Shown here: positions 19,438-31,590 of the stretch, in pieces
Numbering within the stretch: position 1 is the first letter of the stretch
Layout: each line of letters begins with the position of its first letter
NCBI GenBank assembly: GCA_947462335.1
Contig: OX381717.1
Coordinates: forward strand, 15,553,166 to 15,617,165
DNA: 64,000 bases
From: Harmothoe impar
Lineage: Eukaryota > Annelida > Polychaeta > Phyllodocida > Polynoidae
Reading direction: 5' to 3'
Translations under genes and position numbers: made by a program
Notes under the pieces: generated by a model
Told to the model about the DNA's origin: nothing
Databases searched by the model: none
What the model saw: only the letters and a program-made list of their open reading frames with translations

Positions 19438-22400
19438 CTGCAAATACACAACATAATAAATCATTAGTCTTGGGGCAGGTAGGTTGTAAGAAGCTCAATA
19501 TCATATCATAAGTTAAAGGTAAGGGTCTTATGGTAACTATACGCTACTAAGTTGTCGGAGTTATCTGTTGCTTTTAACTCTCCGGTAACAGGCTTGTGTA
19601 CACTATAAGATATTAATAAGGTCGCCATGTATCTTACTTGCTCCTTTGTGGTTGCTGTCTTTTGGTTATATCAGATAGCTTGACCAGCTACAGTAGTAGA
19701 TGGTCCTTAGGTCAAGGTTCTTTAAAAAAATACCTACCGACTTCAGGTCTGCTACCAGTCTTTGCGGTCGGGTCCCAAGGCACCTCTACAGAAAATGGCT
19801 TGAAGCCTGACATTTGATGTAGTTGGATGCAGGTGTTGTCATCATCATCATAGAGGACCTTCTGGTTCAAACCGTTATTCACCGGCCAACTAGGCAGAGT
19901 CACATCTAACATAAAGAGATAAAATTGTTTACAATGATGTTACTCATTTTAATTGAAGTATTTATGAACTCTTGGTCTCTTGCAGAATATCAGGCAGAAA
20001 CTCAATGATGGTGTAAACATATTTTGATGAAGTTGTAGATACTATGATTTTTATAAGGGTTTTGTTTTTGGAAAGTCTAACTAATACATCATGTAGAGTT
20101 TATTACTAGAAGCACAGGACAGTCTTGATCACTTACTGAGGTTATTCATGTTCCTGAAAAGCATCATCAACCCTTTAGTTGTAATATATAATTATGGATA
20201 CAGTTAACAAGGTCTTAGCATTAATGTTGCCATATACAATTCACTGGATTGCCCTTTTTGATGACATTTCCTCACCCTCAACCAGCAAAATGTCTAACCC
20301 CCTACAATGAAGACTGAGTCACCGAGGGAGTTATGCATCAAGCCCAATCTGGGAGGGGGTTGTATCTCTGCAAAAAGAATTTACAATTCAAACTTACCGC
20401 TGGTATCTGCATAGATTTCAATCTCACACAGGGTCAGTATACCATTAAGAGCTACAGCAACATGGTTCCCCTTGATGGGATGTCCACATGTGTAGTACTT
20501 GCGGCTAGGTGACTGCGCTGTACAGTGGTGAGCGCAGACCTGATAATTTGACTCTACAAATGTTGTAGCCGCAGTCACAAGGTTTCCCACATAGATCTTG
20601 AAGTTGTTTAGACGCACGCCTGTTCAGAAGGGGAAGAATCTAGATTCACTCTTTTATATCTCACTATAATGTAACTTAAAAGGCTAAATTCTACCGTAAA
20701 TCAGCTGTATTTGTAATATAACTGCTGCACCAAAGATGAAATTACAAAACATTTTCAGGAATACAAATCAAATAAACAAATAAAAATGTTGGTATCAACA
20801 TTAAATACAAAATTGCTGATCCCACACTTTCTCTTGAAGATGTGAAATTGCTGTTCATATCTGTAGACATTTTGATGATTTATTAGAAAATCGAGCATTC
20901 TGCTCAAAAATTATCATAGGGGAGTGGTCATTCTATAATTTGACCTGGTTGCGCAAAAATCCACCAACCCCCACCCCCTGGTTCTTAGAAATTGACCACT
21001 CCCTAAATAAGCCCACTAGTTTATTTCATAGGTACCCAACCAGAGGGAAACTATGGGATATCTTTAAATAAAGTTCACAAATTGATAGTTCACTAACCTG
21101 CAGAAGTTTAAAAAGCATGACTACATCACTAACATCATTTACTTTAATTTGATACCAAACATACCCATGCATGTCCCAGATTTTCATCATAAAATTGTCA
21201 TAAAAAAGAATAGTTAAGACCTGATGTGGTGATGGAAGCCCTTTTCTTTCTTGAGTGCATTATATTGTATTTTTAGTGTACTTATGATGATGCTTACTAT
21301 TCCACCCATCTCGGTTTGTCATCGCGACACCTGTTATATTAGCTGTCACACCTAGATCCACCATCCACCAGGCAGGGGTACGAGGGTGGGTATGTGTGCA
21401 GCTGTAGCCGTTATAGTACATGAAATCATTCCCATCTAGCGCCCTAGAACTTACACCACTGTAAAGACATTCATAGTTACAGTAAGAGACTACTTAGTTG
21501 ACAAAGATAACATTGAGTTGATTCAGGATCTATGGGTGAAGGTAGGGAAACGGCAGTTTTGAACCTACAGAAAATCATATGATTAATCTTTAACAAGCAT
21601 TTCCTGATCTTAGTGACCTAATAAACATGTCTACAATATGTTCCTGTATGTTCAAGGTTGAAAGTTTTTCATTGTCAAAACACAATAAATGATATTTGTA
21701 TTTTAAAATCAGCTTACCCGCTGGAGCCATCACGTTGGTAAGAGTATGCTCCGCGTCCACGCCCCAGGTTCATGAGTCCTGTAGGTCCTTGTAACTCAGG
21801 CCTTATACACGTCCACTTCTCTGGCTGAAACACTGTGTTGAAATTTTAATATTATTTCCTAATTCACTGTGAAAGTCATTCTGGTACAAATTTAGCTAGT
21901 TTGCATATGGCTAAAGGAGAAACCAACTTATTCTATAGACACAAGGCTGAATAAGAAGATAGATTAACCCTTCAAGGATAGATGTCACCAAATGATCACA
22001 TTTGTCCTCATGATGCACCAAAGGAGCCCTGGTGAGTAACACCCTGGTGCTGCATTGGTGCATCATGCTGACCGCTTTGGTGTGTGCACTGTATGAATGT
22101 TGTCATTTAAGTAAATATTGGACTGCTAAAAGTCACACTTTAAGCACCTTTGATTAGAGTAAATGCCTAAAAAGATGCCGCTGAAATATTATCATAGCCT
22201 TCCCATGACATTTGCATGGCATTTACTAAGCTAAAAGCTGCTTAAAGAGTGACTTTAAGCAATAAAATGTGATCCATCTAGGGAAAAGACCCCATCTGGC
22301 AGGATTTTAGGTAGTGGCTCTGACCATCAGGGGGCACCAGAATGGCTAAAGTGTGCATAATCTAAGTAAAAATCCTTTTGGATGATTTTTGTGTAGAATG

Positions 22401-25400
22401 CAATAGACTTATTAGAATTATTCAATCTTTACTGAAAACATACCATATTTGGAATGGAAAAATAACGTATAACGTTATGGAAAATTAGCACATGAGTCCC
22501 TTTTTGGTTGCCATGGAAACCAGTTCATAAAAACAAAATTGGACATAATTGTGCTAGTTTCTTAGAAATCTCGTCAGTTACTCAAAACTGAAAACAGACT
22601 GTTAAAATTCCTTCTAGAACCAAATTTAGACTCAAAAATCCCATTCTATTTGGTTTTTTATCAATTAAACCGATTTTTCATAATTATTACTATTTTTTAT
22701 GGAATGCAATGCTTTTAGAGCTTATTTACCCTTTTCAGTTATTGATATGAACTAATCTTTGAGAAGCGATCCCCACAAAACTACCAGGAACTTCTTAGTT
22801 CATGATATCTCATTTTCAAGGGTATAACACAAACTTTAAGAATGAATTCCTCCCTGGATGGGTGTTTTCCCTAGCCTGGTCACACTGATGTTTGCTTAAA
22901 TGCCAACCTTCATGCAGTGTTGTTCCCCTCATAAGGTTGGCATGATGCTTGAATGTAGTACTGGAGAGTTACCTGCCAAGGTTACTTGAGCCTACCTCTC
23001 CCTAGATAGAAAGCTCACTGACTGCTATGAACAATGTATTATATTGATTAATCAAGTATTAATGAGATTGTTATCCTCACCTCATCTTTTTTTATTTTTT
23101 CTAACTCATCATTCCTAATTCATTCTTTATCACCTTCACCCACTTGAATGTGAGGTGCATGGTAACACTTACAAATCTTTTTTCTGATCTACTCACCCCT
23201 TATTATTATATTTGTATCTTATTTTTTATGAGTCACCACTCAAACCTAATGTGAAGCAATCCAGCCAACAGAATGTAGTTTTTGATTATCCAAATAAAAG
23301 TTCCGCAGTCACATAAAATCATGCAAATGATGTGACCAAGTTGAAACAAAAAAAAAGTATGTAATCATCAAATCTAAGAAGGTGCTATAGTTTTATCACT
23401 CTCTTATAGACTATTTAATTCCAAGCAAAGCCTGATTCATGGTCCCCCTACTGAAGTCACAGGGCCAGGACAGCATGATCACCTGGTCGCACTGCTCACT
23501 GTATCCTTTACCCATACACTGTACCAATACACTTTCACCCAAACATATTGATGGCAAAATCTAAATTTTTTGCCTGTAAACATGTGCAGGAATATGGCCG
23601 CCAGTAATGGGTGAGCTGCAACATTAAAAAATGGTGGGCGAGGGCAGTTTATTCTCCTACTTCTTCTACAGGCTCTGGCCCATATACAGGCTCTTTTTAG
23701 TCAAATACAGTACCTTTGATGGTAATTTAGAGAATGTTAACAATAATGAGTAGATAGTGGTGTCCAGAATATTCCAGTGAGCCAGCCAAACTAGCCTTGC
23801 CTACTATTGTTTTACTCGTGTAGGCCCACCCATCACCAGTGGCCATATCCTTGTATCTGCTGACAGAAGAAAGTGCTTAGATGCTGAGATTCAGTGAAAG
23901 TGTTACACTTTAATCTGTTTGTTTAAATTCATTTGTTTAAATTAAAACACATTTTACAGTCTATTTCTGGAGGCTGTTAGCACACTCAATCTACTAGCAG
24001 GCCTTTGGTGGGCATAGGGCATTATTTACAGCGACATCTGCAGGGTCACTTGAATTGGGGTTAATATCACCTGGGTCACATACTTTTGCCCTCTGGTGTG
24101 AAATTTGTGTGGTAAAAATGGATCTGGAATTTGAGTAGCACAGTTTAGTGGCAGAGTTTTGAACTACATCCTCTACTCTAAGAAGCTAGCCCCTTTAAGG
24201 CTTCATGTCATCAGGTGTTAAAAGGTTAAATGAAACCTTTCAGAAATGACCTTGTTCTGTGTAAATTTCACATATGCCTAGATTAGAGAGTTGGGGTTTG
24301 TAAATGAGAATGTAGCGTCTAACCAATGCTACAATCGGCTGGAATGTCAAAGTTTATGCAGATATTAATTTACCCTGTTCTGTGTAGACTTCCACCTCAC
24401 AGACTCGCAGATCAGCGACTATCTGTCTGAAGATGAGGATGTAACGTCCAACAAGAGTCCTCTCGCACTGCACATACATAACCTCAAACCGCACCATACT
24501 GACAGGACGAGAGATGCACGGTGCATAACCTGAGGTCAAAGGGTCAAATGTAGCAGCATCAAACGTGTCTCCAACCAGGATCTGGTACTGAGTTGTGGCT
24601 GGAATGTGTGATGAAATATATATGTAATAATGTTTGCAGTTTCTTTGATTGAATATGACCTAAATATTTTTCGCACATCTAAAATAGATGAACGCAATGT
24701 AGCCAATGCAGGACTTTAGACCCAAACAGCAATTTGTAAGAAAGGCTGTCTATAATGATGCAGTATATTTCGGTTTTGGAAGGTATTACCTGTACTCAAT
24801 TTCAATTATAGCCAACCAAATGGGAACTGTTATTTTACATGGCATATTCTATGAGTTAATATCAGTTTTAACTAAGATGATTCTCTAAGCTGAATGAAGG
24901 TACTAAATTAGAAGTAGACTTGGGTCGCATTTAGATCATGGCCTATTTATCAAATTATTAAACAAGCAAAAAGTTTTCAAAGCGATGCAAGCACAAACGC
25001 CAGTCTCTCTACACAAACAAGACAACCGTAGCCCCAGAGTGAGGCTGGTTGCTAGAGAGCAATGTTCCCTGGATATACCAGGTGGCGCAGCAAATTCCCG
25101 CCACGGTTGTACTTCAGATCAATACATAAAACAAGGCTCACTTGTCTCCTCCCATTCATCAATTTGAAATAAAGAAAAGACACCTACCTCCTGTGACTGC
25201 AGTAAACACCACTGTACTGACCGGTAGTGTCTCACCCAGATCCACTACAAGCCACGGGTTGTCTACAATCTCAGCGCCAAGGCACCTTGCTGATGTACAA
25301 AAATATATTGGTCATTATTTTTTGGAAATGCTAAATCTCCTATGCTTAAGCACTGGAAGGCCGTATTCAATGCCCCCAATAGAATACAATGTGGCCGTAT

Positions 25401-28400
25401 TCAAGAAAAAGTAGTTTTACCTTCATTAAATGGCTTCAAATAAAACACAAATGCCAACTACACTGATACCGCTCTGATGTATTTCACTCTTGGGGGTTGC
25501 GTGCATCCCACTCAGCCTGCCGCTTCAGGAGATACTGGCCCAGCCCCACTCGTGAAATACAACAGAGATGGTATCAATGTGCGTTGGCAATTGTTTATTT
25601 ATTTTTTATCAAATAAGGCAACCCAATTGATTTAACCTAGGAGTTCCGTATTTCACACCCCCGTGAAATAACCCATGTCCGTATTTCACGGCCTTGTGAC
25701 GTCATCAAAATGGCGGTTTGTTTACATTTGAACGATGTAGAAAAAGACTAGTTTAAGCCCTTCATCCCCCAAGAGGCCCTAATAATTTAATTTGAATCAA
25801 AAAAGGTAAAAAAATACCATTGAAATTAGGTTAGCGATGTGTAAATGAGTGAGCTGTGAGGAACATACCATCATACTCCATCCGGTCTCCATCCACAGTT
25901 AAACTAAGAGTAGTCACATTAATGCCAGTGGAGGCAAACACTGCCTTACCGAGCGCCTTGTTCAGGGTGTTCACGTCACAGTCAGCATCTACAATGTTAA
26001 GAACTTCAAACATGTAGGTTCATGAGGATAATAGTGCTTCCCTTTGGACCATAAGTACAAAAGTGTCCTAGGCCCTGCTGACATTTCCCAGCTGGACTAA
26101 GTTATGCATCAAATTTCCCTCCCTTAGCTCCGATTGGTTATTCATGTGGTCAGCTTTCACAGTACCTTAAAAATTCAAACATTATAAGATAGTATATCGT
26201 TTGCTAGGGAACCGATTGTGCAACTCAAAAATAAAAAGTCTAGATTTGATATATATGGCTGTGTCTCACGACCTTAAGCCAATGTTTTTGTCTCTGACCG
26301 GGTGCCGTCTCTGACCGGGTGCCGTCTCTGACCGGATGTCACTTTGGGAGTTTATTTATGTTCTACCAACAGCAGGAGGCTAATAATAATTACATATCAG
26401 CTGCCATAAAGTTTTTACAAATCCTTATACATATGAGTATAGGTTAAAACTTAAAAAGCACTTTTTTCTGACACCAGGTCAGAGACGGCACCCGGTCAGA
26501 GACGGCACCTGGTCAGAGACGGCACCCGGTCAGAGACAAAAACCATTGGCTCAAGGTCGTGAGACAGAGCCATATATTTGCAGGGGGTGGTAAAGGTCAA
26601 TTTGAAAGGCCTTTTAAATGCAAAATTGTGAAAAATACAGCCGAATTCACTGTTTTAGAGGAGGTTGCCACTGAAACTTTTCTCTATAAGAACCTTGTGT
26701 GAGTTACTTTAAAAAGCTGCATCCAAGCGTCATGATGACAACAGTATTAAAGGAGCAATATCACCACTCACGCAGCTACCACATAGTAGAGTAGAACAGT
26801 ACTAGAATTTTGAATGGGACACACTCAGTGATTATGCTGCCTCTAAATGTTTAACTACAAGTGTGTCGCATAAGATTGATACAGTTAAGACGTCTTTGAT
26901 AAGCCGACGTCTTTGACCAGCAAGATTTTTAGTCACTGAAATGGGGTATATATAGAAAAGAAATGAGTGAACAAAGTTAAAGTATGTTATGACACTGTAT
27001 ATTGCAAACTTTTAGTTTTTAATTTATTTTATATAGGCCCCATTTTAGTGATTATAAAGTGTGCTGGACAAAGTGTCACCTGGTCAAAGACTTCACCTGG
27101 TCAAAGGCTTCTCAATTGTATCGATCTTATGAGTCATAGCCTGTAGCTGATTATGGACCATGTCACCATCAGTAAATAAATAGCGATCTTTAGCTTTACA
27201 GTCTATGGTCTATAGACCCATGCATCAAGAAAAGGTGACTTTTCTTGAAATAAAGTTGTGTTTAGGTTGGTCTTAGCAGAATCATTATAATGTTGTCAGT
27301 ACTAGTTACTTTTGCAAACATCTCACATCAGCAGATTCACAAGACAATTATGAATAAAATAGTGTTTATTTTTATGGAATACAGCAGTCCCATTGACTTA
27401 ACCAAAGAGGTCCGTATTTCACTCCCCCCGTGAAATAACCCATGTCCGTATTTCACGACCCTGTGACGTCATCAAAACGGCGGTTTGTTTACATTTGAAC
27501 GGCGTAGAAATACGTCATATTAGCCTATCTAAGCTCCCCCCTACAATAATTTTGGTATTTTTAATCGAAAAAGATAAAAAATAAACACAAAGGTACACTC
27601 ATTTAAGTCTGTTGAGTGGGTTATTTCACTTGTTGACCCTCGGGCCGCATTTCACTCGGCCTACGGCCTCGTGAAATACGGCCTGAGGTCAACTCGTGAA
27701 ATAACCCAGTCAACAGACTGAAACTCGTGCACTTTTGTCTATGTATTAGAATGCAGGATTTTGAGGTTTATTTATGTTTTTGTCTATTACACTTCAAAAA
27801 TGTTCGAGAACTTTATCAACAACTGAAAAGTCAACCTTTCTTGCTGCATTGGTCTATAGGTAACATGTATCTAGTATTTATTAAACTCATAATTATTTAC
27901 TGATGTTTGTCTCAGTGGTAACAGTAGTTTTACATCAGGGGGCTGTTACAAAAAACATTTACGCTAAAAGCGTACTTACTCTATGCTTAGTGATCTTTTT
28001 AATAATCTATGTGATTGTTAAAAAATTTACATTAATACCAGCGAACATATCAAATTTATGCTGTGGACTTCAAATTTGCGCTAATTTATGATAATTTTCT
28101 CTATTTTTTAACATCACCTTTCATGAGGGTGTTAGAAAAATGTGTGAATTAGCGTGAAAAACGTTCATAACATCAAAACATCTGTAACATAAATTTTGTA
28201 CTGTAACACCCCCCAGAAAACAATGTAAAACGTTTTTTTTGTAATACCTACATACGCTAAGCAAAATGATCATTACCTTTTGGAACAGCCCCCAGCAGTC
28301 ACCCTGAACAACTGCAGCTGCTGCCGTCAACAACTTAAATTTTCCTTAACTTAAAGCTTGACCGTTATGGTTGAAGGAAGGCCAAACACACTTTTGGATA

Positions 28401-31108
28401 TGGTTCAGTTATTATTCACAAGAGGGCTCTTAAGGGCTGGGAGCTCAGCTTTCACAGGCATAAGATAGGGTGAATATGTTGTAGCTGGACAATGCTCATG
28501 GTCCCCTTTCCAAACACTGCTGCCCTCTAGTGGAACTGTTATTTTAGTCCATGTATGGAAAATGCTGAACTTATTCCCTGACGGTCCAGCTTTAACATGT
28601 TCAATTATCTACTGCTATTTCTATGGGGTTATCTTGCTGTGACCCCTGGTAAACTCCCTTAATCCTTTAAAGCCTCCATGTATACGTCAGCTTGCATCCA
28701 TGTTTCAGCCTATGTTTTTGATTGACACACACTAGGACCCGCCCACAGTATAATACAGGTATAGTTATGCAGAGTAGGTAGTGACCTGGATCCCTGTTAC
28801 GGAGAGGGCAAGGGTTATTATACTACAGCAGACCCTCGACCAAGGCTGCTGTCCAAGCTCACAGGTCCACAGGTCACAGTACCTCATTCTCCTACCCAGA
28901 GGCTCTTATATGGTGGTCACCACTAAATTCGACATGACGACATCACAGCTAACAAAGAAAAACGTTATTTTATGCCAAAATAACATTTTAAAACTTTATA
29001 TAATGTTATACCATAGTAAGGAGCCTTAAAGAAACGTTATATAACATTCTAAAATGTGGTATAACGTTTTTTTGTTCACTGGGATGGGTATTTTTGGTCA
29101 CATGCGGCATGAGGAATAAAAGAGATAGTGACATGAGACATGGGCATTTCTCAAAATCTACAGGGCGACATGGTCATTTCTTAAAATCGACATGGTAAAT
29201 GCCCCCCCCCCATCCAGACTCGAGTTTCCACTGCTCCTACGTCACAGGGCCGGGTCTTGTGGGAAAACACATGTGTGTATTAATTAAAACTGGGTGAGAT
29301 ATGGCTCATGTACCCATAAACGATGTGTCTTGTGTTTGCCAGCACAGTTCTGTTATTACAATTTACAACTCGAATCTACCCAATAAGGGTAACCAGTCGG
29401 TCCTACTTATGGGTGATTGGGGATCAAACAAACGCACTGCCCTGTGCTGGGAGTAGTCAACAGGGTCAGTCCAGGTGAAACCAGCCAGTGGGGAGCAGTC
29501 AGTGCTACATGTATATTTAGCCCAGTGTGTGTATAACCATCAAACCTCACTAGGTAGTTATATATATATATATCCAAAATGGTTACCAAAGGTAGATAAC
29601 TCATGTCTCCGGTATATGAGCTTAATGGAGGTGGTGGAGGTAAGTGATCCCAGTCTACAGTGATCAGGCATCAGTTTTGACATGGTTTAGAAGTGATCCC
29701 CACTGGCTGATTTTACCTGGACTGACCCTACTGACTGCACCCACGACAGGGCACTGCATTTGTTTGATCCCCAGTCAGCCATAAATAGCACAACTGGACA
29801 ATTCTATTATACCTCTGCCACAGGCCATTATGTAACGCAACTAGATCGGTGATCACACCTGACGACCTCTGTTGCATATGGGAAGTGAGTGGTCATTTCC
29901 TCACCACGGGGGAGGGGGGCGGAAATAATATTTACAACCTTTACCTATGTTAGTGCCAACAGACTTTTGTCCTTTAACATAGTATTATCCAATAAGTTCA
30001 TGTTTAATAAAACGATGATATTATGGATTGAATACAATTATTGCCCCCAGTTAGTGGTAATGTCACCCTCCCCACTTTGTTGAAAAATGACTACTCCCTA
30101 TGCCCACCAGTACGCCTTGTAGTTACCCCCATAGTACAGATCTGTAGTAATATGAAGTTCAACTTGGGTCTCTGAGCCTCTGCAGCTCCCGTGGTATAGA
30201 ATGGCTAGGAGGTGCGGGGGAGGGGGGGGGGCTGAGCCGTTGCCCTGACCCTCTGCATGTTGCGTGTGCTATATTATTATTAGTACCTTTCAGCCATGGG
30301 TGAGTAGAGGATGTACTATTAGCAGCCACGTATTACTACTATCAGGCAGTGTGGTGGTAACTATAATAACACATTTAAATGGGAATTAAGCCCTTATATG
30401 GTACATAGCATTGGGCAAGGGAAGGGGGTGGGGCGAGGGGAGGAGCGCCTGGGAGTCACAGCAATGCCCTCTGGTGCTTGTCAGTGCCAATAAGGTATCA
30501 CTTTAAGGACAGCATGAATGCATCATGTCTTTTGAGACACTCCCGGGGGAGGGGGCAGCATGATGCACCAATGCAGCCCCAGCAAGTTACTCACTGGGGC
30601 TGCATTTGTGCATCATGATGACAACTGTCATTTTTTAGCGACATCCGTTCTTAAAGGGTAAAATAACTATCCTACAAATAACTTAACCCTTCAAGTACAG
30701 AACGTTGTCATGCCAACCATTTTTTGGTGTTGATCTACCGCCCTCTCATGGGCTGGCATGAATGATGCATTAATGGATGGTTGGTTTACTTACGTATTTC
30801 AGGTGGAGAAAGTGTGACATTAGTAAAAAAAACCTTTGTTCTAATGATTATGTTCATGAAATGCTGCCAAAGAAATATTGGGGATTATTAATTTGCCAGG
30901 TATCTGTTGATAAAAAGTGAGGATAACGCCACACCGCCCCATGCAGTCCTTAAAGGCTTAAGTAGAGGTCCAACAGAAAATGAAAGGAAACTGCCCTGGA
31001 CATATTGTTAAAGAGCTCTCAGTGAGCAATATCTTAATCACACCTACTTGTTAGATGTGTGGACATTAAAACTACCATGATTACTCCAAGACCACTGAAG
31101 TAAGGCAT
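19151..31108 (-). CDS. Lectin-like gene A: secreted protein with two F5/8C or F-type-lectin-like domains (9 exons)
   Basis: Coding exons 5' to 3' on this strand: 31108-31048, 25988-25869, 25289-25188, 24598-24374, 21832-21718, 21458-21298, 20619-20398, 19905-19738, 19437-19151. All introns are GT..AG; seven are phase 1 and the fifth is phase 2. Together they encode 486 residues. Residues 1-20 are a signal peptide. Domain 1 (about 21-169) ends CEVEVYTEQ; domain 2 (about 170-335) has SCTHTH, AWWMVDLG and LCEIEIYAD. Both match the discoidin/F-type-lectin pattern (VDLG core, C-terminal CEVEVY strand). Domain 2 keeps H229-X26-R256 and R263, the fucose-contacting spacing of F-type lectins, but has Asp one residue early. 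A C-terminal module (336-486) is Cys- and Tyr-rich. The likely role is extracellular glycan recognition, for instance innate immunity or adhesion. It is a paralog of gene B. Confidence 0.85.
19738..19905 (-). CDS. Gene A exon 8: start of C-terminal module
   Basis: 168 bp, phase 1 in and out. Encodes VNNGLNQKVLYDDDDNTCIQL and FKPFSVEVPWDP. The acidic DDDDNTC block resembles the 'A.DG..TC' opening of another galactose-binding-like domain but lacks the VDLG core. Confidence 0.85.
20398..20619 (-). CDS. Gene A exon 7: C-terminal half of domain 2
   Basis: 222 bp, equal to gene B. Encodes VRLNNFKIYVGN, CAHHCTAQSPSRKYYTC and LTLCEIEIYAD. R263 at its start is the second basic ligand-site position. 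Confidence 0.88.
20917..21006. mobile_element. MITE of about 90 bp in gene A intron 6
   Basis: Left end taggggagtggtcattct and right end agaaattgaccactccctaa are inverted repeats. The interior carries aaaatccaccaaccccc, shared with elements near 5020 and 43520. This is the short form of that family. Confidence 0.5.
21298..21458 (-). CDS. Gene A exon 6: ligand-site half of domain 2
   Basis: 161 bp, phase 2 in, phase 1 out. Encodes RALDGN, YSCTHTH, AWWMVDLG and AMTNRDGWN. H229 and R256 are 26 residues apart, as in fucose-binding F-type lectins. Confidence 0.88.
21718..21832 (-). CDS. Gene A exon 5: linker and start of domain 2
   Basis: 115 bp, phase 1 in, phase 2 out. Encodes a Gly/Arg-rich segment (VFQPEKWTCIRPEL, LGRGRGAYS). 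The acceptor is the aacacag upstream of tgtttcag; this choice avoids an in-frame stop and is shared with gene B. Confidence 0.8.
21966..22100. repeat. Dispersed 'gcatcatgatgcacc' repeat, copy 1
   Basis: Begins near taacccttcaaggatagatg and carries gcattggtgcatcatgctgac. Related copies lie at about 30502-30661, 31290-31590 and 63462-63714, and a fragment at about 22880-22980. All are non-coding and rich in short palindromes. Confidence 0.5.
24374..24598 (-). CDS. Gene A exon 4: C-terminal half of domain 1
   Basis: 225 bp, the same length as gene B exon 4. Contains YQILVGD, VQCERTLVGRY and RVCEVEVYTEQ; the last is the closing strand typical of the family. Confidence 0.88.
25188..25289 (-). CDS. 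Gene A exon 3: VDLG core of domain 1
   Basis: 102 bp, phase 1 in and out. Encodes NPWLVVDLGETLPVSTVVF, the conserved core strand of the fold. The TNR-type fucose-binding arginine is absent here (FTAVTG instead), so domain 1 probably does not bind fucose in the usual way. Confidence 0.88.
25452..25745. mobile_element. Foldback element plus 'gtatttcac' repeat, copy 1
   Basis: 25452-25590 is an inverted repeat: tgccaactacactgatacc against ggtatcaatgtgcgttggca. 25612-25745 (ccgtatttcac...gtgacgtcatcaaaatggcg) matches 27375-27512 closely. It lies in gene A intron 2, close to exon 3. Confidence 0.5.
25869..25988 (-). CDS. Gene A exon 2: start of domain 1
   Basis: 120 bp, phase 1 in and out. Contains the NKALGKAVFAS and LTVDGDR blocks, equivalent to the 'N.AL.K.A..S...A.DG' opening of F5/8C and F-type-lectin domains. 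Confidence 0.85.
26251..26577. mobile_element. Foldback element with 17-bp tandem repeats in both arms
   Basis: Arms of about 85-105 bp, starting atatatggctgtgtctcacg and its inverse, each contain three or four tandem copies of tctctgaccgggtgccg. A central loop of about 115 bp is unrelated. The flanks are AT dinucleotides (atatat on both sides). Confidence 0.65.
26873..27141. mobile_element. Diverged relative of the 26251 foldback element
   Basis: Ends tcgcataagattgataca and tgtatcgatcttatgag are inverted. The right arm holds tandem cacctggtcaaagac units, echoing the ctctgacc units of the neighbouring element. A lone right-arm-like fragment lies at about 32858-32910. Confidence 0.5.
27375..27720. 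mobile_element. 'gtatttcac' element, copy 2, with terminal palindrome
   Basis: 27375-27512 repeats 25612-25745. 27606-27720 is an inverted repeat with arms gtctgttgagtgggttattt and aaataacccagtcaacagac. The two halves probably belong to one non-autonomous element. Confidence 0.5.
27938..28293. mobile_element. MITE with GGGGGCTGTT termini
   Basis: Left end gggggctgttacaaaa and right end ttttggaacagccccc are inverted repeats, and sub-terminal sequences are also inverted (tatgcttagtgatc against gatcattttgcttagcgta). The interior of about 320 bp is non-coding. Confidence 0.6.
28940..29080. mobile_element. AT-rich MITE, copy 1 of a two-copy family
   Basis: Repeated ttataacattttaaaac-type motifs between inverted ends (agctaacaaagaaaaacgtt / ataacgtttttttgttcac). 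A related copy in the opposite orientation is at about 42895-43045 in gene B. Confidence 0.5.
29405..29785. mobile_element. Long foldback element (arms of about 95 bp)
   Basis: The arm ggatcaaacaaacgcactgc...gtcagtccaggtgaaacc is repeated in inverse as ggtttac-type sequence ending gcatttgtttgatcccc, at roughly 85-90% identity by eye. A non-coding loop of about 190 bp includes a TA microsatellite. Confidence 0.6.
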
Positions 31109-31590
31109 GGTGCTACTAGTTAGTCTGATCTTGCGGCCTGATCTTGTTTACCTGGAAGTATAAAGGTTTAGTCATTTAGATATATATACAGACAACATAC
31201 CTTTCAAATGACTCAAATACCTAACAAATAAGACCTGGGTCTCTCAATGCTGCATCCTTTTAGAAATTTTGTAGTCATCATTTTTCATCCGTCATGGTGA
31301 CAAAAAGAGAACTATGCATTAAAGCACCATGCTGTTCTCAAAGCTTTAAGGGTAGCATAATACATTAATGCATGATGCCCTTTGTTGTCATGGTGCATAC
31401 ATGCAACCCTGGCAAATAACTCGCCAGTTTTGCATTCTAGCATCAAGCTGACCTTACAGGGTTGAGACACTCCCTTAGGGTCGGCATGATGCCCGAATGC
31501 AGCACTGTTACTCGCTGGGGATGCATTGGTGCATCATGACAGCAAATGTAATATTTTAGCGACATCTTCCTCTAAAGGGGTAACACCTTA
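30502..31590. repeat. Two 'gcatcatgatgcacc' repeat copies flanking gene A exon 1
   Basis: Copies at about 30502-30661 and 31290-31590 share tgcattggtgcatcatgac and ttttagcgacatc with the family also at 21966 and 63462. Gene A exon 1 (31048-31108) lies between them, so they may influence the promoter region. Confidence 0.45.
31048..31108 (-). CDS. Gene A exon 1: signal peptide
   Basis: 61 bp from ATG at 31108 to donor gtaggt. Encodes MPYFSGLGVIMVVLMSTHLT. It aligns position by position with gene B exon 1 and is also exactly 61 bp, which fixes the start. Phase 1 out. Confidence 0.8.
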
